A DNA stretch of 64,000 nucleotides. Origin: an uncultured bacterium (GTDB lineage Bacteria; Bacteroidota; Bacteroidia; Bacteroidales; Bacteroidaceae). A program made the position numbers and the translations under genes. The stretch spans positions 33,955-97,954 of the forward strand of contig CAJMQU010000010.1 in assembly GCA_905215555.1 (NCBI GenBank), read 5' to 3'. Of the stretch, positions 54,109-61,562 are shown in pieces (the stretch's first letter is position 1; every line of letters begins with the position of its first letter). A model generated the notes under the pieces. The model made no database searches and was not told the origin of the DNA. It worked only from the letters and a program-made list of their open reading frames with translations.

Positions 54109-55731
54109 TTAGTAGTTTTGCAAGTATTCCACCAGGTCTTTTTCTGTTGGTAAGTTCAAAGCCTTACGTAATCTGTAGCGATTCATATTAATTGTTTTAG
54201 GACTGTTGCCACTAATCATTGAGATTTCTTTCGTTGAAAGATTGACGCGCAGCATGGTTGCCAGATATTTTTCTCCTTGTGTCAAGTTCGGGTGTTCCTT
54301 GGTTAGCCTTTCAATAAACTCTTTACTTTTCTCCTCGATATTCAGCAGCAGCGTATTGTTGGTTTTGTCTCCGCTCTGGTATTGGCTGATATAAGCGTTC
54401 ACCTTTTTAAGGTGGGGGACGAGTGCTTGGTTGTCCATTCTATACCCTTCCTTAATCATCTCGCGTATTTTGTCCAGTAGTTCGTTACGGCTTCTAAGAA
54501 ATACGGCAAAGCTGGTTACTTCTTGTTGACTGTTGTCTAAGGCGTTTTGTACATTTTGCAGTTCCAATTCCTGTTGGTGCAGTTTCAGTTCGGATAATTC
54601 GCGTTGCGACAATTCCAGTTGGTAGCGGGTCTCTATCAGTTGAAGGCCTTTCCTGCGTTTATACCATTTATATAAGAAGATGCTGAAAGCTAACCCAAGG
54701 ACGAGTACACTGCCTAAGAGCCATAAATTGCGTTTCAACAGTTCTATTTTATAGGTTTGTTCCTGCATCTCGGTGGCATATTTCTGGTCTTGGTATCTTT
54801 TATAAGAGATTTCCTGCTCAATGTTGCGCAGCTTGTTGCTGCTTTGCAGTTCTTTACTCAAAGCATACATCTGGCTGAGGCGGGTGTAGGCTTGTTTATA
54901 GTCACCTATGGCGGCATATACCCACGATGAATATTCATAATTATCACAAATCAGCTCTTTGGCACCGATGTTATGGGCGTATTCATAGGCTTTCTGCAGA
55001 GCTTCCAAAGCTTTGGAGTATTGCTCGCCGAAGTAATATTGCTTGCCCATATTGTTGTAGTTCTCTCCCAGTGACCATTGGGCATCCAGATTCTTGTTGA
55101 TGGCAATTGCTTCTTGAATAAGGGAGAGTTTCTTTTCCGTATCTCCTTGATATAGACATAAATTATTCAGATTGGTAGCAATCTCTTTTAAGTTTCGTTG
55201 GGCACGGTTGATTGTCAGTGCTCGTTGAAGAAATTTTTCAGCTACCACAAATTCATCAAGTAGGTAGTGCATGACTCCGCGCTCATTATAGCATCCGGCC
55301 ACCGAAGCCGAATCTCCTAAGGATTTAAAAATGGAAGTGGCTTTGTCATTTAGTTCGATGCCTTTGTTATAATCACCCAGCTTACTGTAGACGCGCCCCA
55401 TGAGAGAATAGAGTTGAGCTGTTTGCCGTTTGTTTGCAGGGGTGATATATCTCTGTGTATCATATAAATTTTTGATACTCAAGTCGAAGTTACCCAGTAG
55501 CTGTTCTGCCTGACTGTGGAGAATCATAGCTTGTGTACGAATCTCATTAGGCTGATCTTCGGGGAATAGGGCGGCAGCTTGTGCCGCATAGTAAGAAGCT
55601 TGTTTAGGATTACTGAACAGAGCGTTTTGAGCTTGTTCAACTAAAGTCTTGGCTTGATTTATATCTTGGGCTTGTAAAGGAGTCACAGTTAACGAGAGAA
55701 CTGCAAGTATTAGATACAGAGCTTTCTTCAT
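54109..55731 (-). CDS. Membrane-spanning TPR regulator with LuxR-type HTH
   Basis: Probable inducer of the adjacent susCD locus; about 540 residues. ATG at 55731 (MKKALYLIL) starts the signal peptide; the ATG at 55791 would lie upstream of the -7 box. Periplasmic TPR repeats cover about 25-320 (YSLMGRVYSKLGDYNKGIEL, GKQYYFGEQYSKALEALQKAY); a transmembrane helix follows at about 335-355 (LWLLGSVLVLGLAFSIFLY), then a coiled coil and a LuxR-like HTH at about 475-540 (LTQGEKYLATMLRVNLSTKEISMISGNSPKTINMNRYRLRKAL). It has the same layout as the RiPP-locus regulator at 8587. Confidence 0.8.
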   Translation of the reverse strand: MKKALYLILAVLSLTVTPLQAQDINQAKTLVEQAQNALFSNPKQASYYAAQAAALFPEDQPNEIRTQAMILHSQAEQLLGNFDLSIKNLYDTQRYITPANKRQTAQLYSLMGRVYSKLGDYNKGIELNDKATSIFKSLGDSASVAGCYNERGVMHYLLDEFVVAEKFLQRALTINRAQRNLKEIATNLNNLCLYQGDTEKKLSLIQEAIAINKNLDAQWSLGENYNNMGKQYYFGEQYSKALEALQKAYEYAHNIGAKELICDNYEYSSWVYAAIGDYKQAYTRLSQMYALSKELQSSNKLRNIEQEISYKRYQDQKYATEMQEQTYKIELLKRNLWLLGSVLVLGLAFSIFLYKWYKRRKGLQLIETRYQLELSQRELSELKLHQQELELQNVQNALDNSQQEVTSFAVFLRSRNELLDKIREMIKEGYRMDNQALVPHLKKVNAYISQYQSGDKTNNTLLLNIEEKSKEFIERLTKEHPNLTQGEKYLATMLRVNLSTKEISMISGNSPKTINMNRYRLRKALNLPTEKDLVEYLQNY

Positions 55732-55748
55732 GGTTGGTCTTATTTTTG

Positions 55749-55756
55749 CAAATGTA
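55749..55756 (-). promoter_or_regulatory. -7 box of the susCD regulator
   Basis: TACATTTG on the minus strand fits TAnnTTTG and is 18 bases before ATG 55731. It is divergent from the rnhB -7 box about 45 bases away. The -33 box is unclear. Confidence 0.5.
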
Positions 55757-55798
55757 ATTATTTTCCTTTTAAAAGTCTGGTTTGACTTCAAAAAGATT

Positions 55799-55806
55799 TA
55801 TCTTTG
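55799..55806 (+). promoter_or_regulatory. -7 box of rnhB
   Basis: TATCTTTG fits TAnnTTTG and lies 21 bases before ATG 55828. A weak TCTG at 55776-55779 sits 19 bases upstream. Confidence 0.5.
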
Positions 55807-55827
55807 TGTCTCTAAATTATTATTGCG

Positions 55828-56433
55828 ATGCTATTACCTTACTTGAACAAAGACCTGATAGAAGCCGGTTGTGATGAGGCCGGCCGTGGTTGCCTGGCAG
55901 GATCTGTGTATGCTGCTGCCGTTATCCTTCCCAAAGATTTCAAGAATGAATTACTGAATGACTCCAAGCAACTGACGGAGCACCAGCGTTATGCCTTGCG
56001 TGAGGTGATTGAGAAAGAAGCGCTTGCTTGGGCTGTCGGCATCGTATCTCCCGAAGAGATTGACAAGATGAATATCCTGAACGCCTCGTTCCTTGCCATG
56101 CATCGCGCGGTAGACCAGTTGAAGATGCGTCCGGAACATCTTCTGATTGACGGCAACCGTTTCAAGAAATATCGGGACCTGCCGCATACGACGGTAGTCA
56201 AGGGTGACGGCAAATATCTGTCTATCGCTGCCGCCTCCATTCTTGCCAAAACCTACCGTGACGACTATATGAACCGCCTGCACCAAGAATTCCCTTATTA
56301 TGACTGGGACCATAACAAAGGCTATCCCACCAAGAAGCACCGTGCCGCCATTGCCGAACACGGCACTACGCCTTATCACCGCATGACGTTCAATCTGCTG
56401 GGCGACGGGCAGTTGGCGCTCGACTTCGGATAA
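55828..56433 (+). CDS. rnhB: Ribonuclease HII
   Basis: Cuts RNA in RNA-DNA hybrids and removes misplaced ribonucleotides; 201 residues, normal. Active-site motifs: EAGCDEAGRGCLAGSVYAAAV (Asp and Glu ligands), LLIDGN and SIAAASILAKTYRD, plus DWDHNKGYPTKKH. The stop is immediately next to the stop of a minus-strand frame. Confidence 0.95.
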   Translation: MLLPYLNKDLIEAGCDEAGRGCLAGSVYAAAVILPKDFKNELLNDSKQLTEHQRYALREVIEKEALAWAVGIVSPEEIDKMNILNASFLAMHRAVDQLKMRPEHLLIDGNRFKKYRDLPHTTVVKGDGKYLSIAAASILAKTYRDDYMNRLHQEFPYYDWDHNKGYPTKKHRAAIAEHGTTPYHRMTFNLLGDGQLALDFG

Positions 56434-56658
56434 TTATTCTATCGCTTCGTTCAGGACGATAAACAGGAACTGGTTCTTGTCGGTTAATATATACAATGCA
56501 TGGGCTGTCCGCAAAGCATCCTCAATCATATCTTTCCTGACGCTCAACTGATTGAAGAATATCTTTTCCCCGTTCTGTGGATTATGGCAGGTGATAAACG
56601 GGCGTCCGTATTTCTTGCGGCTTGCTCCTTCGCATAAACCGTAACCGTAGTTAAGCAT
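56434..56658 (-). pseudogene. Small unknown frame, possibly a frameshifted remnant
   Basis: From ATG 56658 a 74-residue frame reads LNYGYGLCEGASRKKYGRPF..., and sensible-looking residues continue upstream of the ATG (TERTETIVLGKKTDDGK) without a start until a TGA. A separate ATG with AAAGG upstream lies at 56737 in another frame (MNRKDSGN then stop). One base change could join them into a short gene of about 100 residues. No family is recognised. Its end touches the rnhB stop codon. Confidence 0.35.
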
Positions 56659-56886
56659 GAACAACTTGCCGTCGTCCGTTTTCTTTCCTAGAACGATGGT
56701 TTCGGTTCTTTCAGTTTCCGCTATCCTTCCTGTTCATCGGCCTTTCGGCTGAAAACACTCCCTGAAAGATTGCTTTCAGCTTTCAGTCATTACTGAGCCG
56801 TGTGGTCTTCTTACCTCTCCGATATGTACTTCCTGCAGGCAAATCTTCTATGTTTCGCAACCTTTATATGACTGTTTGCAGATGAC

Positions 56887-57018
56887 CGACTGAAGTAGGT
56901 TGAACGAACGACTGGAGTCACTCGTTTGAATGACTTTAGTCGGTTGATCGTACAACTTCAGTGGGTCACTTATAATATTGCTGATTGGCCGCTTCATGTT
57001 GCTCGCTGGTTGTCTCAT
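56887..57018. repeat. Tandem array of degenerate 22-base units
   Basis: Units begin at 56887, 56909, 56931, 56953, 56975 and 56997. Units 1-4 share GACT..AGT..GGTTGA; units 5-6 share TTGCT...GG......TCA. Further units in the same register may extend it (56843 on the left, 57019 and 57041 on the right). It fills much of the 56659-57180 gap, which otherwise holds a short CTGAAAG/CTTTCAG hairpin near 56762 and the promoter at 57130. Confidence 0.7.
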
Positions 57019-57129
57019 ACAAGGGAGGACTGAGGTATAAAGTAGGAGGATGGTTTTAAATGGTAAGATGAAGCTACTTTCTTGCCTTTCAGTTGATACT
57101 TGCTAGGGGATAAGTTCTTGTCAATATCA

Positions 57130-57161
57130 TTTGGAAGAGTGTTTTTCTTTACATACCTTTG
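57130..57161 (+). promoter_or_regulatory. Promoter deciding the start at 57181
   Basis: TTTG (57130-57133), 20 bases, TACCTTTG (57154-57161): a full match. Transcription would start near 57168, so ATG 57181 is the real start and an earlier TTG at 57100 is untranscribed. Confidence 0.8.
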
Positions 57162-57180
57162 TAAGCAAAGAAAAACACTT

Positions 57181-57981
57181 ATGAATTGCTACAAACATTC
57201 AAATACTTATGCCGTTGCGACCTGTGCATCTTGTGGAGTGGGGTTGTGCCAGAACTGTCTGAATAGCTCTGTGTACTCTTATGACGGTAAACCTTTGTGC
57301 CATGACTGCAACCTGAAAGCGGCCGAAGAGGAAATATCTACTTTGGGGAGACGGAAAGTGTGGTCTCTGGTAAAATGTATCTTTGTGTTGGCTTTTATGA
57401 TATTGGGCTTTTCTATCTGGCAGTCTACCGGTGACGCTATGAATGCGTGGATATATGCAGGTATCGGCGGCATTCCTTCAGCTTTTAAGTCTACAAAGTC
57501 TTCAAGAGAAACCTGGGTAATCAGCTCTGATCTTATAGATAGTCTTTTTTATCCGTTTGTGCAGTTATTGGTCAGGTTGGCACTTATCATAGCTCTTGCG
57601 CCTATTGCTTCTTTCTTTCTAGTGATCATGAATCTTGTCACATTTTTCAAAACCTCGAACGCTCTGAAGGATACGAAAAATGCGTATGCTTTCTTGCTGA
57701 ACGCTCCGGACCAACCGGTACAAGCACCTTCTGCCTTCCAATCTTCTGTACCTCAAGCTTCAGCGGCTACTGATAGGGAGGATGTAGACGATGCGGATGA
57801 TTCCTGGATGGACAGCTTTATGAAACCTTCGGCAACTAAGCCTTCGGCCATGGTGACGCCTCTCTCTTGGAAAAAACGGCCATGTCCTGTCAAGAATGAA
57901 GAAGAGGAGAAAGAGGATGCGGAAGTAGACATCAAAGACAATGATAGTCACGAAACCGTAACTACCCCATCTTCGAAGTAA
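57181..57981 (+). CDS. Zinc-finger (B-box-like) membrane protein
   Basis: A 266-residue inner-membrane protein. The N-terminus MNCYKHSNTYAVATCASCGVGLCQNCL..GKPLCHDC has a Cys/His zinc-finger pattern like that found in many bacterial membrane proteins (CYxHpn...A...C..C...lC..C). Two or three hydrophobic helices follow (about 60-78 LVKCIFVLAFMILGFSIW, 125-165 FVQLLVRLALIIALAPIASFFLVIMNLVTFF). The C-terminal 85 residues are low-complexity and very acidic (DREDVDDADDSWMD, EEEEKEDAEVDIKDNDS). Role unknown. Confidence 0.7.
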   Translation: MNCYKHSNTYAVATCASCGVGLCQNCLNSSVYSYDGKPLCHDCNLKAAEEEISTLGRRKVWSLVKCIFVLAFMILGFSIWQSTGDAMNAWIYAGIGGIPSAFKSTKSSRETWVISSDLIDSLFYPFVQLLVRLALIIALAPIASFFLVIMNLVTFFKTSNALKDTKNAYAFLLNAPDQPVQAPSAFQSSVPQASAATDREDVDDADDSWMDSFMKPSATKPSAMVTPLSWKKRPCPVKNEEEEKEDAEVDIKDNDSHETVTTPSSK

Positions 57982-58009
57982 AAGCAAACGCGGTAATAGC
58001 GGCTTGTCT

Positions 58010-58936
58010 TTAGAACCACTTGATCTTCCTGAACCAGATAAATGTTCCTGCCGACAGAATGACGGAAATCAGGATGATAAATATGAAAGCATACGGGAAA
58101 CCTTCCAGGTGAATATCCACATTCATGCCATAGAAACTGGCTATCAGTGTCGGTATCATGAGCGTGATGGATAGGCTCGTCATACGCTTCATGATGGCAT
58201 TGACGTTGTTGGAGATGATGGAGGCGAAAGCGTCCATCGTTCCCGTAAGGATATCACTGTAGATATTCACGGTGTTGTATGCCTGTTTCAGTTCGATGAT
58301 GACATCCTCCAATAGCTCCATATCCAGATAGTTGGTGTCTTGAAAGATATTCTTCAGGCGGCCGATCATCACTTCGTTTCCACGGATGGAGGTGTTGAAG
58401 TAGACAAGGGTTTTCTGTAACTTCATCAGGCGAAGCAGGTCTTCGTTGCGGATACTCTTTTCCAGTTCCTTTTCCGCATTGGCAACATCATTGTTGATTT
58501 GTTTCAGGTATTTCAGAAACCAGACGGCAGACGAGTAAATCATCCGCAAGATTAAGTCCAGCTTGTTGTTCACTACGATGCCCTTGCGGCGTGTATGCTG
58601 GATGAAATCCGAGATAAGCTCAGTCTTGTGGTAGCATACCGATACGATAATCTCATTGTTGGTGATGATGCCGATGGGCACAGTGATGAAAGGGATGCCG
58701 TACTGACTGCTCTGCATAGGGATACGCAGGATGGTGAGCAGCCAATTGCCCTCTGTTTCCGTACGCGGGCGTTCGTCCGCATCGGCGATGTCTTCCAGAA
58801 ATGATTCGGGAACTTTCAGTTCTTGGGTAAGGAAATCGAAATCGTTGTCATCAGGGCATTCAACGTTTACCCAGCTGTTGGGCATCCATTGCGGCTTTTC
58901 CACAAAGCCGGCCTCACAATAAAGATACGTTCTCAT
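58010..58936 (-). CDS. corA: CorA-family magnesium/cobalt transporter
   Basis: Divalent-metal channel; 308 residues. ATG at 58936 follows AGGAGG; the ATG at 58981 lacks a good site. The N-terminal cytoplasmic domain is mixed alpha/beta (PESFLEDIADADERPR), followed by a long helix and two C-terminal transmembrane helices with the selectivity motif YGMNVD. The stretch MKRMTSLSITLMIPTLIASFYGMN is the family hallmark. Bacteroides often have more than one copy. Confidence 0.92.
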   Translation of the reverse strand: MRTYLYCEAGFVEKPQWMPNSWVNVECPDDNDFDFLTQELKVPESFLEDIADADERPRTETEGNWLLTILRIPMQSSQYGIPFITVPIGIITNNEIIVSVCYHKTELISDFIQHTRRKGIVVNNKLDLILRMIYSSAVWFLKYLKQINNDVANAEKELEKSIRNEDLLRLMKLQKTLVYFNTSIRGNEVMIGRLKNIFQDTNYLDMELLEDVIIELKQAYNTVNIYSDILTGTMDAFASIISNNVNAIMKRMTSLSITLMIPTLIASFYGMNVDIHLEGFPYAFIFIILISVILSAGTFIWFRKIKWF

Positions 58937-59120
58937 CTTATTGCCTCCTTTCTTTAGTGCGAATAGAGGCATTGCGGGCAACGTCTCAGTTCGCTTTAAT
59001 TGTAAATACTATTGCACGTTCGTGGGTTTGAATCGTCCATATTTCTTCTTTTTTGTTTTTTAAAGCGCGACAAAAGTACATAAATCATTTGAAAGAGTAC
59101 GCATTAACCGCGCTTTTTCG

Positions 59121-59128
59121 TACCTTTG
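59121..59128 (+). promoter_or_regulatory. -7 box of gpmI
   Basis: TACCTTTG fits TAnnTTTG; ATG 59208 is about 80 bases downstream. No clear -33 box. Confidence 0.5.
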
Positions 59129-59207
59129 CACCCGGAAAATCCGTTCTTCTCTAAAGAGAACAATTTTCCTAAGGTTAAGGATTGTACAATTAAAATCAAT
59201 TAATATT

Positions 59208-60722
59208 ATGAGTAAGAAAGCCCTTTTAATGATTCTTGATGGCTGGGGTATCGGTGATCAAGGCAAAGACGATGTGATTTTCAATACACCCACTCCATAC
59301 TGGGACTATCTGTTGGCAACATATCCTCACTCACAACTGCAAGCAAGTGGTGAGAACGTAGGTCTGCCCGACGGACAGATGGGCAACTCGGAAGTGGGAC
59401 ATCTCAATATCGGTGCCGGACGTATCGTATATCAGGACTTGGTGAAGATTAACCGTGCCTGTGCCGACAATAGCATCATGCAGAATCCTGAAATCGTTTC
59501 TGCTTTCTCATATGCCAAAGAAAACGGTAAGAATGTTCATTTCATGGGATTGACTTCCAATGGTGGTGTGCACAGTTCTATGGATCATCTGTTTAAATTG
59601 TGTGACATCTCTAAGGAATATGGCATTGACAATACTTTTATCCACTGTTTTATGGACGGTCGTGATACTGACCCGAAAAGTGGTAAAGGGTTTATCGAAG
59701 AACTTTCTGCGTATTGCGCAAAATCTGCCGGTAAGATTGCTTCTATCGTAGGGCGTTTCTATGCTATGGACCGCGATAAACGTTGGGAACGTGTGAAAGT
59801 GGCTTATGACTTGCTGGTAAACGGTGAAGGTAAGGTAGCTGCGGATATGGTTCAGGCCATGCAGGAATCTTATGACGAAGGGGTAACGGATGAATTCATC
59901 AAGCCGATTGTGAATGCTAATGTAGATGGCACTATCAAGGAAGGTGATGTTGTAATCTTCTTCAACTACCGCAACGACCGTGCAAAGGAATTGACTGTCG
60001 TATTGACGCAGCAAGATATGCCTGAACAAGGCATGCATACTATTCCGGGATTGCAATATTACTGTATGACTCCGTATGATTCTTCATTCAAGGGCGTTCA
60101 TATCCTCTTTGATAAAGAGAATGTACGGAATACGTTGGGTGAGTATCTGTCCGCTCAAGGAAAAACCCAGCTGCACATCGCTGAGACAGAAAAATATGCA
60201 CATGTTACTTTCTTCTTCAACGGTGGCCGCGAAGCTCCATACGATGCAGAAGAGCGTATCTTGGTTCCATCCCCGAAAGTTGCTACTTACGACTTGAAGC
60301 CGGAAATGAGTGCTTATGAAGTCAAAGATAAACTGGTGGAAGCTATCAACACTCAGAAGTTCGATTTTATTGTCGTGAACTTTGCTAATGGTGATATGGT
60401 GGGGCATACGGGCATTTATGGCGCTATTGAGAAAGCTGTGAAAGCTATCGACGAATGCGTGAAAGATACGGTAGAAGCAGCTAAGGCTAACGATTATGAA
60501 GTTATCATCATTGCTGACCATGGTAATGCCGATCATGCTTTGAATGAAGATGGCACTCCGAACACGGCTCACTCTCTGAATCCTGTTCCCTTTGTTTATG
60601 TAACGGAGAACAAGGCAGCCAAGGTTGAGGACGGCGTTTTGGCAGATGTTGCTCCTTCTGTCCTGCATATCCTTGGTATGGCGCAGCCGGCTGAGATTAC
60701 AGGTAAGGATTTAATTAAGTAA
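59208..60722 (+). CDS. gpmI: 2,3-bisphosphoglycerate-independent phosphoglycerate mutase
   Basis: Glycolytic enzyme converting 3- to 2-phosphoglycerate with two manganese ions; 504 residues, normal length. Motifs: MILDGWG (Asp11 metal ligand), GQMGNSEVGHLNIGAGR with catalytic Ser61, FMDGRDTDP, YAMDRDKRWER, ADHGNADHALNEDG and NTAHSLNPVPF. Terminator at 60745-60770. Confidence 0.96.
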   Translation: MSKKALLMILDGWGIGDQGKDDVIFNTPTPYWDYLLATYPHSQLQASGENVGLPDGQMGNSEVGHLNIGAGRIVYQDLVKINRACADNSIMQNPEIVSAFSYAKENGKNVHFMGLTSNGGVHSSMDHLFKLCDISKEYGIDNTFIHCFMDGRDTDPKSGKGFIEELSAYCAKSAGKIASIVGRFYAMDRDKRWERVKVAYDLLVNGEGKVAADMVQAMQESYDEGVTDEFIKPIVNANVDGTIKEGDVVIFFNYRNDRAKELTVVLTQQDMPEQGMHTIPGLQYYCMTPYDSSFKGVHILFDKENVRNTLGEYLSAQGKTQLHIAETEKYAHVTFFFNGGREAPYDAEERILVPSPKVATYDLKPEMSAYEVKDKLVEAINTQKFDFIVVNFANGDMVGHTGIYGAIEKAVKAIDECVKDTVEAAKANDYEVIIIADHGNADHALNEDGTPNTAHSLNPVPFVYVTENKAAKVEDGVLADVAPSVLHILGMAQPAEITGKDLIK

Positions 60723-60744
60723 ACTGTTATAACTATATGGGCAG

Positions 60745-60770
60745 AGGCGGGGGATGACTCCGCCTTTCTC
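60745..60770 (+). terminator. Intrinsic terminator after gpmI
   Basis: AGGCGG (60745-60750) pairs with CCGCCT (60760-60765), followed by TTCTCTTTTC. Confidence 0.75.
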
Positions 60771-60792
60771 TTTTCTAATCTTTGAATGAGCG

Positions 60793-61374
60793 ATGATACA
60801 GGTAGGTGATGTCGTAGTGAGTTTTGATGTACTGCGTGAGAAGTTCCTCTGCGATCTGGGTGCTTGCAAGGGGGCTTGTTGTGTTGAAGGGGATGCCGGT
60901 GCTCCCGTGGAATTGGATGAAATCGAAAAATTGGAAGAAGTGCTTCCGGTGATTTGGGATGAACTCTCGCCTGAGGCACGTGCCGTATTAGAGAAACAAG
61001 GGGTTGTTTATACGGATTGCGAAGGCGACCTGGTGACCTCTATTGTGAATAATAAGGATTGTGTTTTTACTTGTTATGATGAGAAAGGCTGTTGTTATTG
61101 TGCTATTGAGAAGGCTTACCGGGAGGGTAAGACGGATTTTTACAAACCTGTCTCCTGTCATTTATATCCGATAAGGGTGGGGGATTACGGAGCTTATAAG
61201 GCGGTGAATTATAATCGCTGGGATGTGTGCAAGGCAGCTGTACTGCTGGGACGGAAAGAGAATCTTCCGGTATATAAATTCCTGAAGGAACCGTTGATAC
61301 GCAAGTTTGGTGAAGATTGGTATGCCGAACTGGAACTGGTGGCAGAGGAAATGAAGAAGCAGAATATGCTGTGA
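60793..61374 (+). CDS. DUF3109 Cys-rich protein
   Basis: Cytoplasmic protein of 193 residues, family DUF3109 of unknown function. Cys pattern: FLCDLGACKGACCVEGDAG (three Cys), NNKDCVFTCYDEKGCCYCAIEKAY, then KPVSCHLYPIRV and WDVCKAA; such arrays often hold an Fe-S cluster or zinc, as in related CxxxCxxCC proteins. It follows gpmI after its terminator, so it is probably a separate unit. A strong hairpin follows at 61436. Confidence 0.85.
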   Translation: MIQVGDVVVSFDVLREKFLCDLGACKGACCVEGDAGAPVELDEIEKLEEVLPVIWDELSPEARAVLEKQGVVYTDCEGDLVTSIVNNKDCVFTCYDEKGCCYCAIEKAYREGKTDFYKPVSCHLYPIRVGDYGAYKAVNYNRWDVCKAAVLLGRKENLPVYKFLKEPLIRKFGEDWYAELELVAEEMKKQNML

Positions 61375-61435
61375 GATGGCATGGAATCCGCTTCATGAGC
61401 TGAACAGGAGCACATCTCATAAAAGCCAAAAAGAA

Positions 61436-61475
61436 AAGCGCCGGTCAACAGGATTCTCCTGTCTGTCCGGCGCTT
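61436..61475. terminator. Bidirectional terminator downstream of the DUF3109 gene
   Basis: AAGCGCCGG (61436-61444) pairs with CCGGCGCTT (61467-61475), with an inner stem ACAGGA/TCCTGT (61448-61462). Confidence 0.85.
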
Positions 61476-61517
61476 CTTCGTTGTAAGATGTGAGGTTGGT
61501 TAATAAAAACGTGTTAT

Positions 61518-61556
61518 TCAGTGACTAATCACTGATCGTTAGTCATTAATCACTGA
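61518..61556. repeat. Repeat of the ACTAATCACT type downstream of gyrB
   Basis: TCAGTGACTAATCACTGA is itself palindromic, and its partial inverse follows (TTAGTCATTAATCACTGA). It shares ACTAATCACT with the element at 34246-34327. It ends six bases from the gyrB stop codon. Confidence 0.65.
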
Positions 61557-61562
61557 TTTCTT

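Noticed and set aside
56887..57062. CRISPR array
   Set aside because: The 22-base units are contiguous with no spacers between them, and no cas gene is present in the window.
57100..57180. Longer N-terminus for the zinc-finger protein from TTG 57100
   Set aside because: A full promoter (57130-57161) lies within that stretch, so it would not be in the mRNA, and the zinc-finger motif begins right at ATG 57181.
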